Shown: positions 38,415 through 53,400 of the stretch, piece by piece
Position numbering within the stretch: position 1 is the first letter of the stretch
Layout of the letters: each line of letters begins with the position of its first letter
Assembly: GCA_030141605.1 (NCBI GenBank)
Contig: JAQGDQ010000012.1
Span: 126,001 to 190,000, forward strand
Length of the DNA stretch: 64,000 nt
Direction of reading: 5' to 3'
DNA from: Tubiluchus corallicola
Taxonomy: Eukaryota > Priapulida > Priapulimorpha > Priapulimorphida > Tubiluchidae
Program-made: the position numbers and the translations under genes
Notes under the pieces: generated by a model
Told to the model about the DNA's origin: nothing
Database searches by the model: none
The model's input: only the letters and a program-made list of their open reading frames with translations

Positions 38415-41400
38415 CTCTTCTTTCTCTGTCTCTTTTCGCCCTTTCTTTCTGTAAAGAACATCAGTTCTCATAGGCTTCTACCATGGTTTTCTCTGATCAT
38501 TGTTACTATTTTATATTTAATATTAATTTACATAATTTTACCAAATCGTTGCTATTTTGTATGACAGAAGCCACGATGCTGAAGATATCATAGTTAGTTT
38601 GTCTATAACTATATTTAGTCTATAGTATATTTAGTCCTAACTCTTAAGACGACCTTGTACAATTTTAATATGAGCAGTATAATAAACGCTGGTAGAAGTT
38701 AATCTAGAATAAGTGTGACTCAGGCCATGTACTTTACATTAGCCGCTTGCGTTGTAATGGCAGATTTCATCCTTGGTCGTGTTTTACAACCGAATTTGAC
38801 TTTGGCGAATAATTGTTAAAGAGCAGCTTATTGAAGTGTATTTCCGTTCTACGCAACACATTCATTTTAAACTCGGCGGCGCATATATTCTTCACGTAAT
38901 TTCGACATAATTATTTTGCACAAAATTTATCAAACATTTGGCGTTTCACTGAGAATTTAATAACTTTTAATTGCCAACGAGCTTTTGTGATTTTTGCGGT
39001 TATTCAAACGTCAAAGCGCACGTTTAATTAATAATGTGGTTATCCAGACTAATTATCATTATGATGTACGCCATAACTTAATTAATATTTTATTAATGTA
39101 GACTTGTGGTTTCAGACCCTGTTAATTAAATTTCGCGTTCAATGATTTTATTAAATCGCGGAAAGGCAGTTCCATGTGACTTTGACACGATGATAATAAT
39201 TGATGAGTTGAATTTTCTGACCACTAAGACACGTAATAAATTACCTAAGTTCGGATTGGTTAGATGGGTGATTAGCTGGTCGTTTGAGTATAGACAGTGG
39301 TTTATTTGGTAACTAGCTTGTTTGTTCTTTGGATGGTTGATCAATTGACTTGTTTGTTTGTTCGTTTATTTATTGGTCTGTAAGTTGGTTGATTGATTAC
39401 CTAGCCGGTTTAGTTGTTAGTTGACAGATAGTGGAAGGATGGAGTGACTGACTAACTGACTGATGGACAAATGGGCAGACGGACTAACTAATCGATTAAC
39501 AGTTCGACTGACTTGCTGCCATGCTGTTCTATCTTTTATTAAGACACTCATGAATTCTATTGCTATTCTTGTGTTCAATTTCGATCTTCTGTAAGCTAGC
39601 CATTACGTTTTGATCGCATTGAGTTTAAATCAATTTGTTGAACAGTAATGTGTGTTATTATCTTGAGAACATGCAGTTACGGTGTCTGCGAGGTGAACAT
39701 TCCAGTAATTTTCTGATCTCCTGAGAATATACGTTAGCTGGAATCCTTGCTTGATAACATACATTGGCCGGGAACCCTCTGCTATTATTGTAAACCACAA
39801 AAATTGCTCATAAGCCGTCAATCTGAGCATTTTTGTAGCACATACTTTAGCGTTTCTTAACTTATTGCAATGCTCTTAACGCCTACAAAAGTGGTTGCCA
39901 AATGTTCCATAGACTGTTGTTAACATTAGACAACATTAGGCATATTCGGTTATTTCAACTAATCACCGATATTAAACTATAACAGGATTGTGCGCTGATC
40001 GATTAGCTCTCATTAGGGGAATGACAGCCTAACATTAGAGTTAAGACGACAGACTCGCATGTGTGAATGTACGTAGTAGAAAAAAACTATATTTTTGTTT
40101 CACTTTAAGAGAAGACATTTTTAACATAATATTTGCAGCATTTACTACTAATGTGATAAATGTATTGCTTTTTTCAGCAATTGAATCTTTAGACTTTGTC
40201 AACAATCAAATTCTCCTCTTCCTCGCGAATCCCGAAAAAAGGGCAGCTCTCGAAGCTGTTCAGACCGCTGAAGATCAGTCCAGAAAGCGGGATACGTTTA
40301 CAGGTACGTGTAGCCTATAAGTGACTAGGTCAAGCTTATAATCTAATAATCCGCATTCTACGTTCCTCACCAGTATAGTACATGTACGGAAATCAGCTCC
40401 GTAATGTTTGCTAATTTTTTTCCTTACTTATTCCTAACTTACTTTAATTCAAATTTATTCAACTTTGATAACTTTTTGACAGGAGTGAGTTGTACGCCAT
40501 ACTAACATGTCTTACTTTCACTTAATTGTATATATTCACATTGCTTACTTATCTTGTTAATTAATGTTATTTTGCTTGTTGATCTGTTTGTTTATTTGAT
40601 GTGATTGTACCATGAATACGAATAAAATGATATATATATATGTTAAAATAAATGTAAATATGGCCTAACCTAACCCAATCTAGCTTCTTTTTGCATAATT
40701 TAATTCTCCTAATTTGCTTTCACTAACGTTCTCTAACCATATAATTAAAATGCAATATTTATATTCCGTGATAGAAAGAATCCACAATTCTAAATGAATG
40801 TGAAAAGAAAATGAAAAAGCAAAGGGTATACCCAAAATAAATGCGTGTCATGGGGAACAGAGTTAAAATTTGCCTAATTGACTCATTTTTTAGTTTTACT
40901 CAATTATTTAATAAATAAGCGAATGGGCAGTGTCTTACTTACTCACTGAGTTAACCAGTCTAAAGGGGAACTATCCAAGTTAAGGCACGTATAACTTGTT
41001 CAGCTTTTCAACAGTTAAAAGAATAATTTATTTAATATTATGAACAAGCGACAGGGCTGTGTCATCCTTACCACTGTTCTCCTCAATGAATTCGGCAAGG
41101 GAAAGGATCCAAGCTAACAGGGCACACGTCACTTATTCACCCTCTCGACTGATTCACTTGGTTGGATCAGGTACAGCAGCAGCTGTCCTCATACATGACA
41201 CAATGGGTTGTTGGTATATGCAGCTGTTCCAGGCTTGTCATAATTTTGTCGTCATTGTGTGGATAATGTAGTTTGCGTCTGTTTGTCTGACCGTGAAGAG
41301 TTCATTTTGCCACACCGCAGTACTTTTAAATTTACGGTGAATGACGTGAGCAGAAAGATGTTTTTTAATAAACAAATTGTAGCGGTTTACTGAAGGGTAA

Positions 41401-44400
41401 AATATTTAATAGAATTCTAATAATTAACTAACAAGCTACTATGTTCGTATATGTACATTTAATAGTGTTTTACTTTACTATTGTATTTTAGTCTTTTGTC
41501 AAGTGGAATTATGTAGGATCGCCTTCTATACGTATCTGTAACAGTTTTGTACTATACTGAGTATCATTTATCAACATTCATTTTTTTTTATTATTTAAAG
41601 TTTATTGACAGTGATTCCTTTCAGTTTTAATTTAATGGCATGGTGGAATAAAATAAATCTGGCGACATATTTAAGAAAGCAATTAAAAAATTTGAAAACA
41701 TAACACAGACTAATTTTTAGTGACAAAAATATAATATGATAAGGAATATCTTTCTTTCTTTTTTCTTTTTTTCTTCTTTGAAGACATCATTGAAGAATTC
41801 TTTAGCCTGGACAGCACCTCATAGTTAGGTGTAGAATACTACGTTAACCGTCTTTTTACATTGCAGCATCTCTTTTGCTGATGCGGAAGCTGTTGCTGGA
41901 TGCTCAGCTGAAATTTCGCAAGATGGTAGACAGTAACAAGTGTTTGGCGGCCAGAGTCGACGGATCCATGCGCGCTGCTAATGAGGTATCTAGACAACTC
42001 TTAATTATTCATACTCTTGATGGATTTCAATTGTTGTTTGTCTTGACAGTATTGATGTCCGTGACTCTACAGAATTTGGGAGCTTCGGCAGAGGTTGTCT
42101 TACAGTACATGCTTTGAATTGATTCATAGATCAGGCGATATCTTGCATCCTTTTTTACTAGGAGTGCCTTAGCTTGCTGCTGAGCACCCAACTATTGACC
42201 AGGTGCTTCGTATTGATAGCTCAGTATGAATGAAAAGAGATTAGAGTTGAGGGTTCACAAGTTAAGTAGTGCATACGAACGTTTAGAGGATACTTGTACT
42301 TTAAAAACAGCACACAAAGTGTATCATTTCTTCTAGTGTTTCAGGTGAGTAGACAAAGCAGTTTTCTAAAATTCGCCTGTTTTGATTGCCATAGGTATTA
42401 CAGGCTGACCGTAATGAAAATTAATCTGTGTTACTAACCAGTCGTGATAAATTTTTGGTAATTAAGAAATTCTGAAAGCATATTTGCAAGCGGGACTTTA
42501 TAACATTTGCTCATTAAAATTTGTGATATTAAAATCTGTGTTTATCAAAGAGCCATCAGCAATCTGCTTCGTGCAATATATGAACCAAAAGCAAGTAATT
42601 AATTCATCTGCTTCATGTAATATACGAATCAACATCAAGTAATTAATTCATTACTGATTTTTCATTTTAGTGCGTATAATAAACATTTGTGATAATCAGT
42701 GCCAATTAAATGTTAATAATAGGCTACGTGTGTGGATATTCGCTTGATCATAATTATTATCTGTCGGAATATGAATATGTGGCTGCATAAGTTATAAACG
42801 CTTATCGCAATTATCTTTTACGGATAGCAAAATGAACGCTAGAAATTAAACAATAATATTCACGTGCATAAAACACACCTGTTGTTCAAACTTCCTCCAC
42901 AAACGTATTATGTCTACTAGCAGGTCGTTTAAATGTTAGACCATTTATAGGTGTACATGTTGAGCAGTTGTATGTGGCAGCGATTTAGTTTTTAAGAGAA
43001 CCTATAGTAATTGAATGCTAAAATATAAATTTGATAGGGCGTGCAGCGGGGTGTAGGGCGTACCAATTTTCGCTTTCGACGTCCGGAACGCGTCGACTTG
43101 TGTCCCCTGCATTCACACTGTCGTGACCTGGTGAGATGGTTGCTGTGAATATACTAATCCCTGGTTTAAGTTACGCTTTCTGTCTGTTTGGCTTAAAATA
43201 ACGCTGTGTACTCTGCGTATTCATTACGCTTAATGCGCTGTTGGGATTAGTCGGCTTGTATTAACGCTAAAGCGGTTAAAGGAATTAAAAAAGTAATGCT
43301 GTCACAAATTTTCGATGCTTTTGAATTGCTAATTTGTCAACTCGGATTCATATCGATAATCACCATCTCTATCACCACATCATCGTCGTTGTCATTATCA
43401 CCGTTCTGACTATCATCATTGTTACCGTCATTATCATTGGTATAATCACCATCATCTTCATCATTTTTGTCGGTCGATGCTATCTGTGACTCACTTATAG
43501 TTTAAAAATGCTGCATTGCAATTAAAATAGCCCATTGAGGGGGGGTCAGAGTCAAGCATGATTCACAACTCGTAAGGGCCAATGTGATGAGGTGCAGCCA
43601 AGGACAACTCACACAGTACAAGCGTCTGAGTGGTTTGAAAGCATTGCTGATATGTTTATGTGACTGACATTAAATATTAAATAGGCAAAGCAAATGTAAA
43701 AAACATTTTAAGCTTTTAAACCACAGGTATAAATTAAATTAAATGACGCAACTGTTTTGATTTAATTTAATTTATAACTTGTGAATTATAGTTCGCTGCT
43801 TTCTATAGCTCATTGTTTTTACGTGGTTGACGTTCAACTGATTGCGAAATTTAGCATTTTGTAATAATTATGAAAGGATTTCGTTACTTAGTGTGCTGCT
43901 TATTGAGTACAGACTCTTGACTTTGTCATGATTTTTGTGCCTTGTTAATTGCAGTGTCAAAAAGATATTTCGTTTCGTTCAATTTCTAGCATTTTTAATC
44001 ACATTGTTTGTTGAAATGATAGTCTTCGCTCGATAAACGGCATGCTGATTTCTGGACGCTGGCTCTTTCATGTTTTCATAGATTTCGTTATTGTTCAGTA
44101 CATTTGGGACAATATTCATTTGCGATCAATAATTATATCTTTACATTTTCTCTTTTCTCCTTAATCTCCTTCTTGTTTATGTTCCATTCTTGTGTACTTT
44201 TGTCTTTCTATACGTTCATCACATTTCGTTACTTTACTAGAGATTTAAAATCTTAGAGCATGGCACGTGACACACTGATTTGTCGTGGTCCAAGTGTTGT
44301 TGACGTGTTGTTCGTGAGTTTTGTTTTGGACATTCATCAAACTAAGAGTTTTATGAATGGGCACTAATTTAAAATATCGCAATATTCTAAGCAAATCTGG

Positions 44401-47400
44401 AACCATTTTTTAACAGTTTTGCAATTTGGGGGATGAAATGGAATTTAAGAGAGGTTTCAAACGTGACATTTTATTGGATGAATGTCCAAATGTGTAAAGC
44501 AGACTGAGCTGCCCTGATAAAAGACATTTCTGGTTTTTTGAGTGGGTTGAAAGTTTGATTCTTCATGCAGAATGTACAAATACTGGACTTCAATACACAT
44601 CCTTGAGACATTATGAACTGTTCTAGCTGAATAGCTCGCACCAATTGTACCATTTCGTCGCTCATAAAGAGGGCCTTTTCGTGGTGCGGGTTTCCGATGG
44701 TATACAACCTTGGTTTTAGAGATTTGGAGTCAGAAGCTGACAGTTGCTCTTCTGAGCAACTATTGTAATATCTCTAGCCTAAGCCTCTTCTCTATAACTT
44801 TTAAAGCCAATTTTGTTATCTCTTTTTTCTTCTCTATTCTCTTTCTTTTCTCTTTTTCTGTATTACATTTTTTACTGTTGCCTATTTTTCGTGCTATCCC
44901 TTTATAACAATTTTTTTCATTTTTACTGTATTTTACTGTATGTTACTTTTTAAAATTTTATCGAGACTTTATATACCTAACTCTGAATTATATGTGACGT
45001 TTCTTGAATTACTTAAGGACTTCATTTAATTAATGTTACAAAGAGACAAAAATCCGCAAAAGGAACTATTGGCTAATGCCAACAAATGCAATAGGTTTCC
45101 AATGTACACATACATGTATTTGTTTCTTGTTTTTTGTCTAGCAATTAAATGGGCTGAAAGCTGAGCTTGCTGATACAAACAAACGAATCATGGAGCTTAA
45201 TATCAAACACCAGGAGCCTACTATGGACAGTAGCATAGAGGATAATCTGTCAAGTAAACGTCTTTTTCTAAATGTATTTAGCAATTTTTTAGATGTCTAC
45301 GCAATAACATAGATTGGTTCATAATGACAAGAATAGTGACAATGAATGAAAAATCTCACGATTCATATTCATTCAAGTCTACCATAGGTCTATATTTTTT
45401 GTACTTAAATATTTCAACAAATCGTATTATTATAATTGCACTTAATACTCAAACGATTTATAGACTATAATAACGGTTTTTATTAAATGGTGTAGTACTT
45501 AACGGCTCAAGCGGCAAGAGAGAGGAACCAGAAGGAGAATTGCACAGGCAAGGAGAGGATGAAAGAATATCCAACAATAGCACACAAAAAGTAGAAGAGG
45601 TTGCATATGATCGAGAAAGAGCTGAACATATAGCCATGTTAGAGGCAGAACTTACACGATGTCGAGAAACAATGTCTAGTAGGTGCAGTTTTTCTCTTAT
45701 TATAATACGTGTAGCACCCTTTTTTTGATCCTCCTACTTGCAGTCATGATCCACCATGTGTCATTGAGCCAGAAGATTCATAAGAACTAAAAATGCTAAC
45801 TTCCCTTCTCTCCTTTCCTCTCTTTGCTTCTCTTGTCATCTTCTTTTCTCCTCTCTTCTCATCTTCTCCTGTCCTTATTTTCCCCATTCATCTCATTTAT
45901 TGCCTTTCAAAGTTCCGTACTTTCGTCGTCTTTCTTTTCCCTCTCTTTCATTCCCTACTTCTCTTCGGAATAAATGCTATTCATTTATTTTATTTCATTT
46001 CTTCCCAACTACTAGAAAATGTTGCTCCACTAGCAAATCTGGCTAACCGTCTACATTGGGTGTTAAAGGCTTATACGCAGTTACAGTTCTCACTAATTTC
46101 ATATTGACGCTGATAATTATTCCATAAATTTGAATTACTGAGTTTTTATTGTTATGACAGGCATGAGAGTGGATAGAAAGAAGCTACGCATTGAGAAGTT
46201 GGATTTGCTGAATCAGATGAAGCAGCTGTATGGGATGCTAGAAGATAAAGATCATGAACTCAGGGATTTTATCAGAAATTATGAGCAGCGTATGGAAGAA
46301 ACAAACACCGCACTGAAACGAGTAACATTGATTTCTATTTGCCTTTTTACTTTGTTTCGAGAAGACAAAAAAATTGTGGTGGATGTATGAGGGTATCCAT
46401 TCCTTTTCTTAAAATTCATAAGATCCAGCTCCATAAACAACAGTGGGAATTTTTTTTAATAATTAATCTATGATTGCTAAATTATTGGGAAAGTAGACCA
46501 AAACTATGGGAAAGCCATGTTCAGAAGGCTTTTCAAATAAGTTCTAACTGTGAATACAGTTGTCATTAAATAAGACACAGTCATTCAGTTCACCATCAGT
46601 AATAATATATGACTGATGAAATTCAAAAATTTGGGACTGAATTCTGTGTCTCCCAGCAATTTCACATTACTTCAAAAGTACAAGGCTAACCCCAGGTGTA
46701 GGCATCCCTTCGTGAATGTCAGTCCACTATCAAAAGTTAATTAGAAATCACTAACTGATCTTTCTTAAACCTCTAAATCTAAAGTTTTAGGTGTGATAGC
46801 CACTACTTGATAGAAGAGAAACGGTTAAATATTCAGAGTTTAACAAACTCACAATCAGTAACTGGTAATCCATGAAAAGTTTAGCCAAAAAGCACCAAAA
46901 TTTTGATCTGTGGATCTAAAACAAGGCTGCTCTATGTGTCTGGTTTTTGCTTTTGCAACAAGGCTAGGCATCGAGCTGTGGCACCACAGCTTCCATTGGT
47001 ATGTCTATTACCACAACCTGTTAATTCAAATTTTGCAAAATTAATTTTCTTCTTACAATTGAGGCATCATATTGTTGCACTTTTCACTGCCATGTAGTGT
47101 ACCAAGGAGTTTTAAAAAAATCATAACAAGTTCAAAAATGAAATTACCGATTTTCTATGTTTTTCCTCAAAAGTGTTACTTTGTTTCTTTTTAATTCAGT
47201 TAGCCACAGAGAAGCAAGAGTCAGAGAAAGAAAAATGGGCATTATTGCGAAGAGCACATGAAGCTTCTGAGCAAGTAGTTCTTCTACGAGCACAACTCGA
47301 TATGAAAGAAGAGCAACTGAAGCGAACTCAGTCAGAATTGAAGCAGGTTCAAGGTTACCTGATGAAGCTGGCAAACAGAGGAGAAGCCAGCAGGGTATCT

Positions 47401-50400
47401 CTTGGTTCACATTCGTGTCATGAAGATCCTCACAGCACAGGTGACAAATATTGTTAAGTGCTCCACCAATGTAATGGAATAATATAAAATAAAATTGTCA
47501 CACAGTAATTATAAGATAAGACTCACAGAGTATAGACAAAGATTTAAATTTTTACATGAAGGAGCTCAGTATAAATATATCACCTTCAATTTCATATTTC
47601 AGGAACTTTGCGAACTTCTAGTATGGAAAGATTGCGACCTGTTGAACAATCCCAAAGCTCGACTTCAGCCAATCAAAATATAGAAACTGATACTGTTTCC
47701 CCACCGACACCATATGACCCAGGTAATACTAACATGTGTATGCTAGCAGCAGATGGAACTCTTAAACGTCAAAAGAAATTTGGTGGCTCACTCACAAGAT
47801 TATTTGGCAGAAGACAGAGAAAGTCTTTTGATCCTAGTCTTGGAAAAGGTGAGTAGCTAGTTGGATTCTGCATTTAATTCAATTGATTATACGGTATGAC
47901 TTAGTATGAACTAAAAAAACTAAGCAGATGCATCATAGTTGTAAAACAAAAAAATGAAATGAAGAAATTGACACCCCAATACTATAAAACTGTTTTAATT
48001 ATGTCATTGCTGATTATTCATTCAATGAGTTTGGATATCGTATGCACACCTTATATCATGACATAGTCGCAAATTGACATGACAAATGCAGGATTTAATT
48101 GCACATACTAAAATTTATGATTTGAGGCATTTGGCCCAACAAAAAAGCTATTAGCTGATTACAGTAAATTTACTAGCGAGTCTTAATGCTTCCACAAACC
48201 CATGACGGTCTAGTTGATACATGTTTTGATAAGTGCTGCTTTATCTTGCTATATGATTTTTTTTGGTGATTTTTTTTGTAAAGTTTCGAATAAACATCTC
48301 CTGGTGCCATTATTTAACGTAATGTTAAGTTTTTGTACGTACTTACATTTAATGATTTTTGATGTTTTAGAAGCAGAGAAGTTGCTGTATGGTCGGAACA
48401 GAGTCAGTGAGATTACCTCCGAGCTTACAACAGAAAAGCTTCGGTTGGTTGATGAAGCAAAAACGTTACCAATGGATCAGTGGAAGCAGGCAACACTACT
48501 GGCATGGTTAGAAATTACTCTCCACATGCCAATGTATGTGCAAAAAGCTGCAGAAAATGTAAAGTCTGGAAAGGTTTGTGTCACACTCACATCTGAGAAA
48601 AATAACATTACTGTTGTAGATTTTCTGTCTGTACCATCTTATATTACTACTATATTTTCTTGCAATACACAACCAATCAACCATGACAAACACAAGTCAA
48701 TATTTATCACTATAATTGTTTCACAGACTCGTATAGCTTGCTCTTTGATTTGTTTCAGGTATTAGCTAATATGAATGATAATGAATTGGAAACAGTGCTG
48801 TGTATAACTAATTACATGCACAGAAAGAAACTTCGACAAGCGGTGGATGACTGCAAACATCCGGTGTTATGGTATTTCTCATCTGTCTTAAAACATTATG
48901 TTGTCTGCCATTTTCTAACAACAAAATTTACTTTAGCTGTAGATACTAGCTGTAATGTTTTATCACATGTACAATAAACAATTTTTATGTCTTTGGTAGT
49001 AGAAAAAATAATTAATTATTAGTAAGCTATATTTGTTTATGAAAGCTAAAACTTACTAATTTGCAAATTTTAAAACACAAAACCTATCTGCATCATAAAA
49101 ATTTAACATTAATTTTGACATTTGCAGCAAATTCCCTAAAATCTACTTGATGGACTACATTTGGGTAGCCGATATTTGGATGAGAAGCATTGGACTCAGT
49201 CAGCACTGCGAAACTTTTCGAGCACAATTGGTAGATGGCAGGGTGTTGAACACACTGCGGCGGAAAGAACTCGAGAAGTATCTTGGTGTAAATAAGAAGT
49301 TTCATCAAACGAGTATTTATTATGCAATTGAGCTTTTACGTGGTATGAAGTTTGATAAACATGTAAGTATTATTAAACCTAAACAACATTTGGCTCAAGT
49401 TTACAATTCCCCACACACAAGAAATTAGTTCATTAAGCAGATTAGTGGATTCATGAAGGGTTAAGGATTAGGGTAGGGTTAACTTAGGGTCTGGATTACG
49501 GTTAGGGTTTGGGTTAGGCTTGGATTAGTTAGCGGGAATTCTAAACTCCTTCCAAAATTTTAATTTTTTTTGCACCGCTTGCATAATAACTATAGTAACA
49601 AGAATTGTGAATAACATGAATGAAAAAATCAAAACGATTTTTAAACCTAGGGTTGCAGGGTAAAATAAGGCGAAACAGTTCGTATAATATATTTCTTTCA
49701 TTGTTGTCTTAAACAAAATTTTAAAGACATTATTAATATCAATTTTTTTCTGTTAATATCAAATATTGATATCAATTTACATTTTATGTTCCATATGTTA
49801 TTGTTACAGCTACTCATTGACCGACGACAAAGGAGTGAAAAATGCGGAAGTGACGATGTTCTGGTTTGGACAAATCATCGGTTTATCCAGTGGCTAAAGA
49901 ACATCGACCTTGATGTAAAATTTATTTTGCCTCTCAAATGTTGTTCTTCTGTTACCTTACATTAAAATAATGTTGAAATCAAACTATTGATTTTATAAAC
50001 TAAGAATTTATAATGAAACATTCCCATGCAGTTGAAAGAGGCTTCTCTCAGTCATTTTTTAGTTTTGCTATGCCCTGCATATACATTGTAGCTAACTGCA
50101 CATGTTTGCATATAGTTTGTTTAGATCTACGTAATATTGTTATAAACTTTTTCAGGAATATGCCGGCTACCTGACAAACAGTGGCGTCCATGGAGCACTT
50201 GTTGTCATGGAAACAACATTTACAGCAGATGCCATGGCTGCCATTCTCAACATTCCAGCTTCCAAGAATACTGTGAGAAAACATTTATCCACCGAATTTG
50301 ATGTCATTGTGAGACCAGCTAGGTGAGCCTGCATGTACTGTATCTTATGATTAATTTCAGTGGTATAGGGAGTCATATATATATTTATTTATATATTTGC

Positions 50401-53400
50401 TATATATATATATATATATATATGAATTCTCCCGTATAGGGAGTTATATATGTAACAATATCCGGCACTATTTTAATATGGACTTCTTTTTGATAATGTA
50501 GTACTTCGCGGGATGTCGAGAGTTTCTGTACCTGTTAAGTTGTTGTTCGTAAAATTATGATATAAAGTATTATTTCTAATTAACCCACTTTGTGTTTATC
50601 CTTATTTGCGCTGTTGTCGGGCATATCAAAACATGGTGGCAACGGTGGTTGATACGAGCAAACCAGTGGAATCCTGTTAAGTTTAAACAACGTGTGTAAA
50701 CTGCTCGTATTATTTTCTTCGTGTCTGCAGTGGCTGCTGTCATTATTAGTGTTAAACATTACTGCTACGACGTAATAGTGTGCAATGGCAAACGTGGTAG
50801 AGTTAAATCCACGAAAACTGATGAAACCTTCTTCGGATGGAAACAACAAGGAGCAGTGGGAAACATTCAAACAAGATTTCAAATATTTTATGTTAGCTGC
50901 TAATTTCAAAATAGGCTCGACGATGAAAAAGTTGCTTTACTGATTAACCTAGGAGGCGAAGAACTGAAGCAAATTTATAATGGTTTTACGTGGGCCCTGG
51001 TCACAGAAGACATTCCTGATCAATCAAGTGATTACATGAGTGTAGTCACAAAATTTGATAAATATGTCTATGTGAGGAAAAATGCTCTCAGTGCCAGAAA
51101 AGAATTAGTATGTGTACACAGCAAAACAGTGAAACAGTTGACTCATTCCTGGCCCGACTAAAAGTGTTAGTGAATGACTGTGATTTTGACACTGAAAAAG
51201 ACAGCATGTTACGTCATAGACTAATCTTCGGATGTAATGATATCTCGGATATAATCTTCAGTCTTTGCGAAAAAATTTTCAAAGAAGACTATGCACTGTT
51301 GAGTTTTGATCGCGCGGTAAAGACTGCGACAGCACACCAGACGGCTAAGCAACAGTTAGCAGCATGTCGAGATGACAACCCAGACAGATGATGCTATCTA
51401 CAAGTGGTGACGGCTTAAAGAAAAAACCCGTCAAGGTCAGTGAATCCTATTCAGTTAAACCAAGACTGAAAAACTGTGAGTTTTGTGGCAGAAAGCATTT
51501 GTGGCGTAAAGGTCATTGTCCAGCTATTGAGAAAAAATGTAAAAAGCGCTTTGGTTTCAACCATTTTGCAAGCAAGTGTAGATCTAGACAGCGTGAATCT
51601 CATAGTTATAATCAGACAGCAATATCAGCAAAGCCATACCGCAGAACTGTAAATACAGTGCAAAGGTCAGACAGTGAATCATCGGGTTAGTTCGTAATAC
51701 AAATTAGTAAAAATTCCAAAAAATCAGTCATGGCTGAGATGGAAATTTGTCATAGTGGTAAAAAAGTTAAATTCCATGTTGATTCTGGTGCTAATGTAAA
51801 TGCTATCCTATGGCATTTAGCAGACAATATACCACTTTAACCCTGCAATGTAAAACTGAAAACATGGAATGCAGCTGAAGTGTAGGCTGAAGATAAATGC
51901 AGACTAAATGTACATAACATGAAGAACAGAAAAAATACGTGTAAAATTTATTGTAGTAAAACAAGACTCAACCCCTGTGTTAAGCAAGAAAGCGTGTGAA
52001 CAGATGAACATACTCACTATTAACTATGAAAACATTCAAGCTGTACATAGTGAGTCAGATCTTCGAATCTTGGAGAAATTGGAACTTTGCCTGGTTCAGT
52101 TCATCTTACAGTTGATAATAGTGTTAAACCTGTGGCTATTGCTTCATGTCGAGTACCTGTCAGCATTAAAGGCAAAGTTAAATAAAAATTGACAGAACTT
52201 GAGACTAACAGTGTCATTGTCAAACAAGAAGAACCGACTGAATGGTGTAGCAGAATGGTTGCAAGTACGAAAAAAGACAATGATATTCTCATTTGTATTG
52301 ATCCCCAGGCATTAAATAAAGCATTAATGCATGAAATGCATCCACTTCCAGTCATCGATGATGTTTTACCAGAACTAGCCAAAGCTCACATATTTTCGAA
52401 ATTTGACCTGGAAAACAGTTATTGGCATTGTGTACTAGATCATGAATCGAGTTTGCTGACTACTTTTCAAATGCCTTTCGGTAGATATAGGTGGACAAGG
52501 CTTCCCTTTGGTTTATCAGTGTCAAGTGAAGTTTTTCAAAAGAAATTACATCAGGCATTAGATAGTCTTCATTTTGTGATATCTGTCTCGGACTATGTAA
52601 TGCTGTATGGAGTTGGGGACAGTGATGAACAAGCACTTGTTGATCATGATGTGCATCTTAAATCGTTGCTTCGGTGCAGTAAAGATAAATGCATAAAATT
52701 TGACAAGAAGAATATTGACTTGAGGAAATCTGAAATAAGGTCACAAGGTTGGAAAAGATAGTCTTCACACTGTTCCGTCAAGGCTTGCAGGTATGGTGAA
52801 TTACTTAGCGAGATTCTTGCCTAAATTATCTGAAGTGCTAGAACCAATAAGAAAGCTTACTGTGATTTATGCTGAGTGGTCATGGAGCAAAGAACAAGAT
52901 GTGATGATGTGATAATGTGATGAATCAGCTAGCTGGGATAATCATGAAAGGATGGCCTGAACGGAAACAAAATGTGCCTATATCCTTGCATCCTTATTTT
53001 CATACACATGATGAATACACTGTCCAAAATGGTCTTATATTCAAAGGTGACCAAGTGGTGATTCCTATGCGTATTTGCAAGGAAATGAAAGAAGCCATAC
53101 ATTCGTCTCATCTTGGTGTTGAATCGTGTCTAAGACGAGCTAGAGAATGTATCTATTGGCCGCGTATGAATGCTGATCTGAAAGAATTTATTTTGGCATG
53201 TGAGACCTGCAGTAGGTATTCGAGTAAACGACAGAAAGAAACACTCATCCAGCAGAGAGTGTAGATAGACCATGGCAAAAAATTGGCGTTGATTTATTTT
53301 AGTTGAAAGGTCACAATTACATGGTTACTGGGTGCTATTATAGTAACTTCTGGGAAATTGACTATCTATATAGCACGAAGGCAAAATCAGTCATAAAGAA

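Larger units (their letters stand above)
27411..40177 (+). other. Kazrin intron 1 (12.8 kb), repeat-rich
   Basis: GTATGA donor and TTTTTTCAG acceptor. It contains CT-, ACC-, ATC-, TTTC- and TC-microsatellites, a mariner-like remnant at 32132-32326 and a hairpin at 35011-35065. No conserved coding exon was recognised. Alternative promoters or exons may lie here but cannot be seen. Confidence 0.6.
41986..45141 (+). other. Kazrin intron 3
   Basis: About 3.2 kb. It contains a 44-bp tandem duplication, an ATC-rich microsatellite and a 16-bp perfect AT hairpin. No further exon recognised. Confidence 0.6.

Noticed and set aside
46019-46085. Possible cassette exon in kazrin intron 5 (VAPLANLANRLHWVLKAY)
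   Set aside because: It follows an AG in the right phase, but no donor in phase 1 is present at its end, so it cannot be spliced between exons 5 and 6 in frame.
48371-50322. Liprin-beta as the identity of the three-SAM gene
   Set aside because: Liprin-beta also has three SAM domains, but the coiled-coil ELRDFIRNYEQ, the RKSFDP linker motif and LTNSGVHGA with VDGRVLN match kazrin better.
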